NCBI GenBank assembly: GCA_051453625.1
Contig: JBOZIK010000001.1
Span: 2,517,778-2,581,777, forward strand
Direction: 5' to 3'
Origin: Welwitschia mirabilis
Taxonomy: Eukaryota; Gnetophyta; Gnetopsida; Welwitschiales
DNA length: 64,000 bases
Shown: positions 31,601 through 45,465 of the stretch, in pieces
Layout: the number at the start of each line of letters is the position of its first letter
Position numbering within the stretch: position 1 is the first letter of the stretch
Position numbers and translations under genes: made by a program
The notes under the pieces: generated by a model
Database searches by the model: none
Told to the model about the DNA's origin: nothing
Seen by the model: only the letters and a program-made list of their open reading frames with translations

Positions 31601-33577
31601 AGATTAAAAACTTGTATTTAGTTCTAGAGAATAATGTGAATGAAGTAGAACTTAGTTAATATTCTATAATGTCATTCATAAAACCAAAAGAACCAAGATA
31701 AAGACTTAAGTTATCTAAGATACATGCCAAAATACAACCAAGATTAAAATGCAGAAATCTTAGAATAGATGGAACTAGAACTAGAAGCATTAGAACCTAT
31801 CTGTATATCTATTTAATCTTGTTGGCTGCATTTGACAATGAATGAACCACATTTAGAAGAAAGAAGATTGGTTCAATAAATAGATGGAATCAATGAGAAA
31901 AAAACACACCATATTTATAGCACAAAAAGAGATGAAACCATAAAATATGAAACAAGTCCTAGATGGCCTAAAATGAAAAGAAATAATGCAAGTATAATAT
32001 GACTTATTGATTAATAGCATTACTTAAAACCACTGATCCTTTGCAAAAAATAAATATGTACTTAACATAATAATTCGACTTAGGGGAAGAAAAGAAAGTT
32101 AAGTATAAATAGTTCAAATTAAAGTATGAAGAAATCCCATGAGTTAAATCACATATATGGTGGAGGAACGTAAGTGTTAAACAAACAGAGTACTTGACAT
32201 GACTTCATATGGAAATATTAATATTGCCTTATCAAATTGTCAATTTATATAATGCAAGAAGTATTTCTATTAAGTCACATTAAAGCAGTTAACACATATG
32301 ACTTATAACTATCATTAAGAGCTACATATGTAAAAGGATAATTTTATGAGATGTAAAAAGATAAATGTAATAAATAGAAAGAAATGATCTTTTATAAACA
32401 TTCACTACAACTCAGACAAATAAGTAAGAGAGTTAAGCAATTACATCTATAAAGTTAGTTTTATATAAAGCTTATTTTTTTCAAAAATTTTATTACTCTA
32501 AATCATATATTATAGATTCAAATGAGTAATTCAAATATTTAATTTCATTCTTTACAAAATGTACAACAACTTAGAATCAAGATATAACCTAAAAAAAAAA
32601 GATTCTTCAAATTGACATAGTAAAGAATTTAATTTAAAAATATTTTCACTAAAATTTGATATAATTAACTTGAAAAATAATGCTCTACTTATTATCAAAT
32701 TAGTTATAAAAGAAATTAAATATCTAAATTAGGTTCTAAATAAATAATTAATTGATAAAATAAGCATACAAATGTTTATTAAATCAAACGAATGCTTAGT
32801 CAATTTTGAGCTATTTTAACTGAGAGAAGAGATAAAATGAATAAGAGAGAAAAGAAAGAGAGGAAATTTAGAACAATGGTCTTGAGAATTCTCAAATTCT
32901 TAAAAATAAGTAGAATATATTCTAAAATAAGTTTCTAGACTCGAATGTTCAACATCGAGTAGAATGAATTGAAACTGATAGAAATATTTCATCTAGAAAA
33001 AACTACAAAAATTATAGTCAACTTCACTTTAATTAAGAATATTAAAGAAACTAGAAATATTAAGAAAAAATAGATTTAATATTCTAAAATTACTCAAAAA
33101 GGACTGTAGATAGGATCTTGACTTTCTATAAAAACATCAATAATGATAGAGAAATTTATTATGCAAAGAATAGAAAATTAAGATTTCATAGTAATAAAAA
33201 ATTTCTTAAGTAAAGCTACGATCTTGGCTATAAATGGCCAAAGAAGGGGTTGTAGAGGCTAAATCTAGGTTTTAACACATTGATAATGGAAGTTTCTAAA
33301 TCATGAAAGGATGCTACTAACAAAATTTTAGAATTATTGGAGTTGCATAGAAAGATTTATAGTCAAAACAAGCATTGAAATTTACTAGTTTACTTTGATT
33401 TTGAGAAGAAGAAAAAGAAGAGAAAATAATCAATGCAAAAATGGATAATTTTAATTTTACAAAAATTGTTAACAACATGTTTACAAATGAAACTACTATT
33501 ATTGTAAAGGGGAAAAATAAAAATTCATCATCATTTGCTTAGGAAGAAAGGTGGAAACATGAAAAAATGTACTAGAA
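28652..33577. other. AT-rich intergenic DNA
   Basis: No coding frame, primer site or pol motif recognised on either strand. There is a 15-N gap at 28907-28921 and a short tandem duplication around 30440-30465 (AGCATAACTTACATGA twice). Confidence 0.5.
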
Positions 33578-33813
33578 GAAATGAGAAGAATGAAGAAAAA
33601 AAGAGAGAAGAGTGATAGAACACATGATTTTTTCGACATAGAGTGNNNNNNNNNNNNNNNNNNNNNNNNNNNNNNNNNNNNNNNNNNNNNNNNNNNNNNN
33701 NNNNNNNNNNNNNNNNNNNNNNNNNNNNNNNNNNNNNNNNNNNNNGAAATGAGAAGAATGAAGAAAAAAAGAGAGAAGAGTAATAGAACACATGATTTTT
33801 TCGACATAGAGTG
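33578..33813 (+). repeat. 68-bp direct repeat on both sides of a 100-N gap
   Basis: 33578-33645 and 33746-33813 are identical except one base (GTGATAG versus GTAATAG). They abut the two edges of a 100-N gap. This is the signature of two overlapping contig ends that were not merged. Confidence 0.9.
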
Positions 33814-36800
33814 ACCAACCATGTAAAATTATATTATATTATGATAGATACTAAATGCACAACAATCCAATTAGTATTAAATATGCAACATTGTATAAGA
33901 AGTATAATCAAATTAAAAGAAAAGCATGATGAAAATGCATAAATCAAGTAAACAAAAGCATAGAAACATAAGGTAAAAGAACACTTATTAGTTTGAGATA
34001 AAATCAGATCCATTTCCATTATTTTCCAATCCAATCTCTTACAAGATTTGATGTCTTATCCTTCTCTGCAACCATCCTTGTAATGCCCTCTAGATGGATG
34101 AACATGGCAGAAAAGATGATGAAAAATGAAATGTGAGAGGATGTTGGAGGCTAAAAATGGATTTGTGTGTTAGTGAAATATGAGAATGAAGAATGTATAA
34201 GGATTCCAAAGCCGATAAATAGAGGATATCAACTTGGAAGTGAAGAAATATGAGAAAAATAAAGTAGAAAATCTCCTTCTAATGTTTGAGAATGGTTTGA
34301 ATTCAACTTCAAAGTATCAAAATGGCACAAATATGATATAGTAACATTATGATTTGATTTTAAACATGGAAGGGAATATCTTTGTAGGTTCACTTAGGTT
34401 AGTTTAAGGCTAAGGAATTGTTATAACCATCAATTTTCCACATGTGATTCATGGCTTACATGTGAAAACTATTTTATAGCATTATAACATCATTTTAATC
34501 ATGGAACTAATGTTTCATCATCATAGGTAGTTTGAAAAATGATTTCCTAAGCTTCCAAAAATTAATTTGACTTAATTATCCTTCTTATAACTTACATTAC
34601 TTGAAATCATCAAATTTAACTTAAAAATGACTAGGAATTATAAATTATATCTCTAGTAATGCAAATTTCTAGGTACTTATTCATTGAAAAACTCTAATGT
34701 CATCCAATGTCATGCATGCAATGTCAAAATAAGTCAAAATCATTACATCAATAAGGGAACAAGATATGATAATGGAAAAGGGACTATGAATAATTTGTAG
34801 AGCTGATAGGTTAAAATATTCTTTCATACTCCACATCTTCACCCTTGATCTTAACCTCTTAATCACAATCATCACAAATAGCCTCAAACTAGATCATAAT
34901 ACATCATTTTAAGTCATTGAGTGTTTGAAGTCCTTGTCATCTAAAAAATACAAAAATACCTCTAAGTGTAGTATTATAGTTTGAAACATAAGACAAAATT
35001 ATGATTGTTAATACCTTATGTAATCAAAATTTCTGACTTTATCAAAGATAAAACCATGAAAAGCTATAAATTAAGAGTTTTAATAAACATATATGCTTAA
35101 AACTAAAGTATTAATTTCATAAAATCTTTTTTTGATTGCAAAGAGGAACACAATTAAAATCCTATTAACTCTAGCATAGAAATGCACATAGAGAACATAA
35201 AGTCATTTGTCCTAAAGAAAACAATAGATAAAGAAATATACATGATGTAATGTAAATTCTCTATAATAAAATATTAAGAAAATAAAGTCTATAGACTCAT
35301 ATAATTGTTATATGTTCCAAAATAGGTATCAAGATTATATTACCAAGAAATCAATGTATATCTAAAACACATTAGAAAAATAAAAAAATATTTATACAAT
35401 TATTTTACATAAATCACAATATTATCACTAAACATGATAAAGACCAAATTAAAAGGATAAGATACATCCTTAATAAAAAATTTACAATGTTGGATTTAGA
35501 TTGTTAAACTCTTTCATAAGATTCCAAATCATGAAGAAATAAAAAGTCTAATAATGCATCAAAAAAATATGCCATAAATCTTGTAAATAAATACAAGTTA
35601 AGAATGAAAACCAAAAATTATTCCATTGGATTCAAACATTAGACCAAGAATTAAAAACTTAAAATCATGTAATAGAAAATTATATTAATAATTAATTAGG
35701 ATGTTCATTAATGTAATCAACATAATACTTAATATAGGTTATGTTGTAAATATAGTAATACATTACATGAAAAAACAAAAACTCTACAACCTAGCACTAA
35801 ACATAGTGAAACATGTCATTAAAACCAAGAAACTAGGATTGAAATTCTAATCAACAAATGAACAATCAAAAGTATTTATAATGTAAATTGATGAAATTTA
35901 AAGATGTTAGATTAACTAAAAAATGTAGAATCAAGTTATACAAAATGGTTTGATTATACAATATACATTTGAAAATCATACACATGTATCTAGATTCTAA
36001 ATGATACATAACTATAAATAAACATATGATAATAATGTTAAATGTATGAAAAACCAAGTTAGTCATAACTAATAAATAACTAATGAAGCTAGATTCTTAA
36101 CCCATAGTTATAATTTTTCATAGCAATATATAAAAGCTACAAATTATGTGAAAAACCTTGATAAAACCTTTTATGATAAATCTTGTAAAAGCTAATCTTA
36201 ACGATATTATAATCTAAGAAAACATAATGTCATCAAAAATTTAATTTCATGCTTACAATAACTTTACCATTTCAAACCTTAAATGTAGAAAGTGAAGCAA
36301 CCAATCAGGTTTAAATTAATTGATATTAATAGAATTATATATCATTATGTAAGAGGAAGGATTATTTTGATGTGGACTAATGTATCAACTATTTACCTTA
36401 TGTGATGATTATAAAAACATGTTATGATGTGGTTGTGTAAATAAGAAGATATTCTAGAGAGGAAATGTAAAGGTAATGTCATTGTTGATAGTAGTTCATG
36501 GTTGTATTAGTATCAAAATTAGAAGACATGACTAAATATGATAATTCAAAAATATATTAAAAATAATAAATGGATACAACAAACAAAGTGTTAAGTAAAT
36601 TTAAGTAATTCAAAAGAACTAAAATTTAAAATATTATTATCATGATGAAATAATTGCATAATGTCATAAGAAATTTCAAAAAAGTTTAAATTTGAAAGCC
36701 TATTCCAAATAAATTTAAGGAATTCATCACATACTAAAGAGTTTAAAGTCAAAATATTATGTACAACATCATTATAAATCTAATAAATCATTGCATGATG

Positions 36801-37425
36801 GATATAGAGTGTAGTCCAATAGAAAGAAAATTACATATGTATATTCATTGGAAATTATATAGAAATTATGAAAACTAGATTTCTAATTGCAAAAAAGTAG
36901 AAAATTTAAGAAATTCTATTAGATAAGTAACATATAAGAAAAAGGCTTAATAGCTGATTAATATGTAATGTTTATAAGCAAAAATGAAAAATAAAGTTAA
37001 GAAGGGTATCCTTTAATGCTTCATGACATATTTTATATTTATATTTTTCATGTTTCTAGGCCTCTTAGGATTTTTATGTATTTTTATTCTTCTTAGATTT
37101 TAAAATTTATTTGAATTATCTTTTTTTATAATTTACACTTATTAATTCTTAAGCTAACATAGTTTCTTCAAAACTCCAACTTGAGAAATGGATTTATATT
37201 TAAATATTTAAAGAAATTTATAAAGAACTTATTCTCAGATCAACTTTAATACTAATATGATCATTTAAAATGATTCTATATTCATAATCATTATATAGTC
37301 AACCCAACATAATAAGTTGAAAATGAGATTCTTTCAAGAAAATATCTAAATTCTTATCCAAGCTTAGGTGATCAATTATGAAATTATAAATAGAGAAAGT
37401 GTAAAGAAGCTAATATACTAATAAT
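33814..37425. other. AT-rich intergenic DNA
   Basis: Long AT-rich stretch. Short frames at 33834-34034, 34681-34887 and 35866-36066 on the minus strand match nothing and are probably chance. Confidence 0.5.
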
Positions 37426-38337
37426 GACACGGAATTTTATTAGCATAACTATAATAGAATTAGCCACATAACATGAAGAGTTATATTACAATAAGATAAC
37501 ATGGTAGTCCATATCATACATTAAATGAAACACTAACATTAGACATTGTTATATTATGATAGAACATGATCTTATAAAAGGATTACTTATAACAATTAAA
37601 TTAATGTTATTATTTAATAAGATAACTAACATTTGCTAATATTCCCCTTTATAGGATCACAAGATATAAAACATGCTTGGGTATAGAACTTATAAAGTTA
37701 TCCAATTTTAGGTAACCTAATAGTTTTTTTTTTGCAAGTTATTAAGTGTAAATTTTTTACTTCAATCCATGGGAAGTAATACATCATTTTAGCAACACTT
37801 AAGTTAGTTAAACAATGTTACTTATGCACATACAAGATGACTCAATATTAGTTCTTATACCATGTGAATAACATTTCCAAGAGCTATGATATCTCTACAT
37901 TGAATAGCTATGAATAAAATGAATTTATACTTAGGATCAAATAATACATCATTTATCATGAAATATTAAGTTCATGATGATAGTACAAGGTCCAAGGAGT
38001 GTTCTAATATTACATGATTCTATGATACTAATAGTTGGTGCCTTAATATAGGATAATTTTAAGAAATCATATTCATCACATACATTTTATAACTATAATA
38101 TGATATCAATACCCCTCGCTTAAGGCAAGATGGATGGTAAATCCCATTATAGAGAGAAAATATATATTCCAACTTATAAATCCACTTAGAGGGAAAATCA
38201 ATACAAACTTAACTTTATAGGTTTCTTATAATCTAATAATGTTTAATGTTTTTTAAAACTTTATTAAATTACCTAGCTTATTAACAATAGTGAAGTCTAA
38301 GTCCTACATTTTATGATCAACTTCAAGAAGTATCTTT

Positions 38338-38392
38338 NNNNNNNNNNNNNNNNNNNNNNNNNNNNNNNNNNNNNNNNNNNNNNNNNNNNNNN
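38338..38392. other. Assembly gap, 55 N
   Basis: Run of N inside the second pol-less element. Confidence 0.95.
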
Positions 38393-38649
38393 ATTCTAAT
38401 TGCATAATAAGAAATAGTTTCTGTGGAATGTTTCTAGAAAGTGCTTAAATAAAAATTTTTCATTATATTTATTATGTACAATACATCTTAGCAATTGGTA
38501 CTTACAAAATATTTATTATTATTTACAAAATTGAGAATTACATGGATTCTTTATAGAATAGATGAAGTAAAAGATTGCTTATAAAGAGAGTACAAAAATA
38601 TATAAAGTGTAACTTCAATTAAGTAGTTCTACAAGAGAATCCTCTTCAA

Positions 38650-40480
38650 ATTATCCATTGGCTTTACTGAACTATGCAATAAGGGATTTATCTTTCAAAA
38701 CCTATGATTAAGGTATGGTACCAAATTCTTCTATTAGTTCCATTAGGATTTTGTGGCCTTGCTTTACTTTCTCATCCTTTAACTTTTGAATTTTGTACTA
38801 TAAGTTAAACATAATATCTTTTTGTTGTAGTAGTTCTTAATTTTTATTTACAAATTTTTGATTTTTAATTTGTAAAAGATGCTTTAATTTTACATTATTC
38901 TAGTAGAAATAAATGACTATTAAAGTCATTATCCTATAGTTTCTTATTAATTGTTTTTCATCTCATGGTCCCAATATTTGAAGATATTAGCTTTGGGTTT
39001 TTCTATCTCTTATGGTAAAGATGATCAATCTAGATGTTATTCTTCCTCATATTTCTTCTTTAAAACTTCATTGAGGGAGTTCCCAATTTATTTTAATTCA
39101 TTAACATGTTCTCTTAATTTTCTTAAGTATATGAAAAATAGAAGTAATTAAGAATGTTATTCAAGCATCATACTTAGGATCATATTATTAAAACTTTAGC
39201 TACATGACATAGAATGGATCCACTCATCCTTTAACTACATGGTACAAAATGGATCCATGCATACTTTATCTTATTAACTATATGATCTTTCTTTTGTTCA
39301 ATCTAGGTGATGGCCTTCCATCATATCCCTATCTAGTTATCCTATGAAACAATTAATGAAATAAAAATAATTCTAAAATTATCAATGAAATATTTCTTTA
39401 TAGCTAAATGAAAGTAGGCCTTACAAATTATAATATCTGCACACTTATATAGTTGCTTATCAATATTTGTTATTTTGGTTGGAAAGGCTTTTATTTTAAA
39501 GATTCTTTGATAAGAGCTTCCTTTTCATTTACTTCTTTATTCATGTTTTTCTTTTATATTACAAGATCTAAATGGCTAGGTAGAAAAGATCTACTTTCCA
39601 TGAGACATGGATGATTATGAAGTAGGAGGTTGATCTTGTGGTAAAACACAAGCAAATTTTTCTACATGAAGGGTCTTAGGAAGCCTTTCCAATATAGGAG
39701 ACAAAAGAAGTATTATGCCTCTAAAAGCTTCATTAAGATTAAACATAAAATAACTATGTCTAAAGACCTCTAGCTATATGAGCATTTTTCTCCTATGTAT
39801 CCTCTATTCTAGTGTTCTTATCTATAGGCAAATTACTAAAGCCATCAAAACTATATCACAATTGAAATATCTTTTATCTTATGCATAGATCCCTTACTTA
39901 TGTTTTTAATATTTTTGTAGAGGTTTATCACCACCACTTTGAACAAGGCTATGTCTTCTTTTACATGGTAGCCCCTTAGCAAGCACCCTAATTTTGACCA
40001 TAATACATTCTTCTTGTTATTTCTTAAGATGTTTCTCTGATTAATCACTATAAGTTCTATCCTAAAGGAATATTCCAACATGTATAAGAAAACTTTTCTT
40101 TCATTTATTTTGTTGTCATATATCTATGGTAAATATTCTTTAAAGAATAGTTTCATAATTTCTACTTTTGTAATATAAAAAATATTTAATTTCAGTTGGA
40201 AAGTTGAATCCACATAGAATTGAGTCACACAAGATGCTCTTGATAACTTTAACATCTGATACAACTATTTGTAATTGAATAATAATGGTTTCATCCTCAT
40301 AGGTTCTAAAGATGAATTTCATTAATGTTCTATCTATTTCCTTGTTTAGTAGAAGATAGTAAAGATATAGCCTAAGGTTTTTCAAGTATGCAATTTGTTT
40401 TATATTTATGTAATCAAGACTAAATTCAAATTCATTAGCTAGGGAAATGTAACTAAGGGTAAGTACCATGGTTAATCCCT
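38650..40480 (-). pseudogene. Coiled-coil protein relic inside the second pol-less element
   Basis: Minus-strand frames are readable in pieces. 40469-40140 (109 codons) includes YLYYLLLNKEIDRTL and VVSDVKVIKSILCDSIL. 40081-39851 is another open piece. 39150-38960 reads LRKLREHVNELK and then NSLNEVLKKKYEEE. 38900-38680 reads NNVKLKHLLQIKNQKFVN, then KIQKLKDEKVKQGHKIL and MELIEEFG. The last two pieces are charged and heptad-like. The layout of a globular N-terminal part and a coiled-coil C-terminal part recalls the ORF in the 9270-12997 element, but I could not establish sequence homology between them. Confidence 0.35.
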
Positions 40481-41266
40481 ATTTTAACATTTAAGCGATT
40501 ATAATAAGTAGATTTGAAATGGGCAAAGACTTCCTAACGACCTCAACTTCATCTGAGGAATACTCACAGATTGTTATGCCATAAACTCAAAGAAAAATAT
40601 GCTTAAAAAACCTAAATATAGGTGTAGTAATAACTTATCTCGAAATCTTTAGATTTTTTTATAACTTTAAAAAGTGTAAAAATAACTTTAACTGATAGTT
40701 AATTATCAATATCTAACTTCTTGTTTGCCTTTCCTCATGTAACTTATTAATTACATATTTAATGTGTATCATTCATAGAATGGCTATATTAATTTTGCCA
40801 ACAATCAGATATTTATTAACTTATTCTATTTTATTAGCTAACCTAGAATATGTGGCATATCCTCATCTATTAATTTATATTATTTCCTTATTCTTAAACA
40901 TGCAAAAGGACTAGCTCTCAAGTTAGGTGATAGTACCATCATTAATTTTTAATTCTATGGGTCTTCATCTTACAAAAGCTGATCTTCCTAATGGAGTGGA
41001 TTTGATATGATGTTCATGTAGTTGGGGTTAGAGCTGGTATAGGTAGGATACATCACATAACACCAAGAGGTATCATACAACTAAATGACATGGCATTCCA
41101 TATCACACACTGGATGCAACATGGATATTATAATTTGTTACTTATATATAGAGATATATTATGATAGGATGTGATCTTAGTGAAGCTTATCTTATAATAT
41201 TAATTAATATAATGTTATTATTTAATATTTCATATAATGATAATAAAAAATGATTAGCGTGTTACA

Positions 41267-44075
41267 ATAAATCATAATATTACTCAAAACTAAATGGTTG
41301 GATCAATGAAGTTATAACTCTAAATCCTATATCAAAGATTATAAAGGATAATATTACTTATAAAATATCAAATTCATTAATAATAATATAAATAATATGT
41401 AAAAATAAAGATAAATATTAGTAACAAGGAAAGGCATCAAAGATCAAATTTTCAATCAAAGACCAATTCCTATTAAAGATGACTATCACCAAGTTTGTAA
41501 TACTAGCTTAAAGATATAAGATCATATTATTTAAATTGCCATGCATTAAATGATTAGGACTTTGGCCTAAATATTAGAAGGACTGTATGGAGATATTAAG
41601 TGTAGAATAATAATATTAATATAGTAATTAAGAGATTACAATGATGTTTACTCCATAATTTTCACTAGAGTATATAGAGATTAGGGGTTTAAGTATATCT
41701 CCACCTTTGACAATGACAACTAGGACTACAAGGCTTATGATACATAGTAAAAGGGTGGTAAAATTAGATATTTTAATATTAATATATTTTAATGATCACC
41801 TTAAAGCACATATGTAAATCATCAAGCACAAAATAATGGTCTCCAAAGCTCAACCTCTATCTCTAATAATCATCATGCCAATAAAAAGGATCATTATGAC
41901 ATGGTTATATAACTATTTGACATGGTTTAATGTGGGGTTCACATGTTCTACTTATGGAATCTATCATCATAGCTTCAGTAAGCATGTGAAATAAAATAAA
42001 TTATAATATTTAGAAAATATGTTTTACAACATGAAATCATGTGTAAGTTATCAAGAATAATATTATTATAATGGTAAATTAATTATACATAAGGGTCAAA
42101 TTGGATAAAATCTAATTTTTAACACTTCTAAAAGATGCATGAAGCCATTTAGAGTATTTATATATATTATAACACAAAATAAATAAAGGATGTATTAGAT
42201 TAAGTTTTTATTTCTTTATGAAGTCATTAAAAGTAGCATCTATATGTAATTATTGAATAACTATGAAATTTATACTAATATACTATGTTATTTGAAAAAT
42301 GTCTTCTATTGTTTAAAAAATTCACCTATAATATCATAAAAGAAGTTAAAAAATCTTTTATTTTAGGAATTTACTTCAAATGAGTCTCATTTAATATAAA
42401 GTTATTTATTTTTGTAGAATAAGGGGTATCATTTGTTACAGCTACTTTTTATGTTGATGATAATGGACTATTGTTGTTATAATATAGTGGCTCTAAATGA
42501 AAATAAGATAATTCTTCCACAAAGAGAATATAAATGATACTAAATTTGTGATTATTAGTTTCTAAATGAAAATTTTAGATATATAAAGATTAAGGAAAAA
42601 TGGAATAGTATGGACGCGGTCGATGGTTNNNNNNNNNNNNNNNNNNNNNNNNNNNNNNNNNNNNNNNNNNNNNNNNNNNNNNNNNNNNNNNNNNNNNATT
42701 CATAATTATATTTATGAGTGAAAGATATATGGTACTTACATAATGGCTATCATTCATTTTAATTGTAAAGATATACTAACATAAAAGATAAGAAAGCTTA
42801 TCAAATTTGCAATGCATCAATAACCCTATACACTACACCAACGATACAAAAAAGTATTAAGAATCAAGGATAGAAATCATCATTTAAGATGAAGCTTTTA
42901 TTATAAATAAATATCTCTAGTTACTACAAAAATGTCTTAAATATGTAATATCAATACATCCAAAGCTCCATTTCTCAAAGGACTAGCCTCCTAGCTAAAA
43001 GGACTTAAGTGATCATGGAGACTTCTAGCCAAATATTATAAGTAGTAGATCTAATTATTTAATTGATATTCCTATTTATTCTATAACTTAGGCTCATATG
43101 TTAATATGAATTATTCATTCAAAGTTTGATTTCTACTTGTAAATAAGTGATGCACCAATGAATGAGCTTATCATAGTAAAATTCTAAAGCTTTTTAACAT
43201 GGTCCTACGTGAGATTTATAGGTCTTACTTTTGGAAATTTTTTAATGCATCCAAGTTAAGATTGAAAATGGTATTAAAATATTTAAGACCTTAACATGAT
43301 TCTATAAGTCAGTTACAATAAATATTAATATTAAAATGATAAAATAAGCATAATTAAAAGGTTAAGATATATGAAATTTATATCTCAAATACATTTTCAC
43401 CCATCTTTTGAATAGTGCCTTAGTACTTAATATTAAAAATACATATGTAAATTATATGCATTATTAAGAATATGTTAGAACCATGATAAAAAGATTAGAA
43501 TATCATGTAAAAACATGACAATGTTTTATATAGATCAACTACAAGTTAGCTAATTTTATCTGGTATATCAAAAAATCTATAAGATATGAAAGATAAATTG
43601 AAATAAGTAAATGAATAATTGCATAAAACCACATAAATCCATGTGTAAATAATTAAAAAGTATCTAAATTATTTTAAAATTACATAAAATAAATTTCATA
43701 TGAAATTATTAATTATCTTTTTAGTTTTAATATATTATATGTGTCTAATTGAATTAAGTCCTCCCTAAATGTTATAGTCATCCAATCCATTGTCTAATAG
43801 GCACTTGTAGATGCTATTATTCTAATATTGAATACTAAAATTTTATTACTTTCATCTTAACAATCATGAAGGAGATGAAAAATTTTATTGAAAATTTCCT
43901 AAAATAGCATTTTACAACTAGACATGATGATTTTTTTATGTGAAATATACAAGATATAGTTGAAAAAGATGAGAAAAAATGATACTCAAAATAGAATAAA
44001 GAAGCATAGTATCATATATTAGATCATAAAAAAATCTATAAAATAAGTAAGTGATATGTTTAAGCATGAAAGTAT
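41267..44075. other. AT-rich spacer before element C
   Basis: No coding frame or element boundary recognised. A 69-N gap lies at 42629-42697, preceded by a short GC-richer GGACGCGGTCGATGG. Confidence 0.5.
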
Positions 44076-45398
44076 TGAGTTGAAATTTGCCAAATTGATG
44101 TCAAACTAACATTTTCTATTTTAGCAAAACATGTTATATCCTTTGCAGATAATATTAATCCTTTTAGGATAGAATAAAAAACAATTTATCATAAACATTA
44201 TCTGAACCTGACAAATTTCAAATCCTTAAACGGGTTAATCAAATCCCTAAGGAGTCAATCAAACCTATACCACAAAGTGTCAGAGATAGATTAATCAGGG
44301 GTCAATCAAATTCCTAAGAGGTCAACCAAACCTGAGTAATAAATTTATCACATTTGATCATTATTGGATTGATCAAATTCCAAAGGGATTAACTAGATCT
44401 CAAGAAAAATAATTTCATCTTTTTCGATGAAGGAGTTAACCAAATACCTAAGGGATCAATAGGACCTAGGTCATAAATGTTATTCTACACTTTTCTAGAC
44501 ATGGGATCAACTGAAAAAAAAAATGTAGTTGATCAAACATGTAGTTGACTGGATCTCTGAGAGATCGATTGGACATTGAGCCCTAAGAAACTTGGATCAA
44601 CCAAAACAAGATGGAGATGATTGACTTAAGTGATGGTAATTGATGGAGTTGATTAGACATTTTGAGGGGTCGAATGACCATTATGAAAATGGGATTTTTC
44701 TAGCCATTTGGCCTTCCATTTTTATTCATTAGAGAATCTATTTCACTTATAAAACCAAAAAATGTTGCTCTTATATATTTGTCAGTTATGTGATACCACT
44801 TTTTCAACATCTTTTTGACAAGCTTTTAGACTACTCATTGGCATATCTTCTATCTTACTAAAGATGAGAAAAGATCTTTTGTTAGTATTTGTACTTGATC
44901 AATAAATTTGCACTCTACATACATGGATTATACTATCATCTTAAGTAGCATAGCAACATCATTGTTAATCTTTAAATCTAGTGGAACCTATGCATTAGGG
45001 CATGCCATTATCATTGAATAACATTCTCTCTAAAGGTTGATACTGAGCCTCAAAAAATTTCAATTGTAAAAGGTTATAGGTAAATCTAGAATACCTAAAA
45101 AGTGATTAATGAAGATCTAGATTACACTTAGGTAGAAAATAATTATTGAGAGTGGAGGAGGGGTTTCTTGAACCAATATAAATAATGTGTCTATCTTTAT
45201 TGGTATTTTATTCTTTTAGTTATTTTTCTTTCAGATATTTCATATGCACAAATATCTTTTGGTTTTCAATATTATGAAGATAGCTTTTAAGGTTATTTAT
45301 TTATTTTTAATCCTATTCAACCCCCCTGTTCATCCACTCCTCCCCCTCCCCCCTTCAAACCCAACGCCATAATCACCAAAAAGGGTTCTAGATCCTTT
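44076..45398 (+). repeat. Element C 5' LTR
   Basis: Starts TGAGTTGAAATTTGCC, matching TAAGTTAAAATTTGCC at 52040. It contains the degenerate motif array (44220-44680), one minisatellite-like unit near 45037, and a C-rich tract of about 40 bases (45316-45355), then ends near ATCCTTTA. Confidence 0.85.
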
Positions 45399-45401
45399 AT
45401 T

Positions 45402-45418
45402 TGGTATTAGAGCTAGGT
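45402..45418 (+). promoter_or_regulatory. Primer binding site of element C
   Basis: TGGTATTAGAGCTAGGT differs by one transition from the tRNA-iMet primer site. The gag start lies 48 bases on. Confidence 0.88.
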
Positions 45419-45465
45419 AGAATCATTACTAAATCCTAATAGGTCTAGATTCTTAAACCCTAAAT

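Larger units (their letters stand above)
37426..41266 (-). mobile_element. Second pol-less LTR element (minus strand)
   Basis: Direct repeats 37426-37631 and 41011-41266 share CACATAAC, AAGAG.TAT, CATGG, TCCATATCA, TATTATGATAG, TGATCTTA and TTAATGTTATTATTTAATA-like blocks in the same order. Left of the right-hand copy the minus strand reads TCATATCAAATCC, a degenerate tRNA-Met-type primer site. Right of the left-hand copy the minus strand has AAAGGGGAATATT, a possible polypurine tract. These agree on a minus-strand element of about 3.8 kb. Flanking AATAA on both sides may be a target duplication but is weak in such AT-rich DNA. No pol motif is seen inside. Confidence 0.45.
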
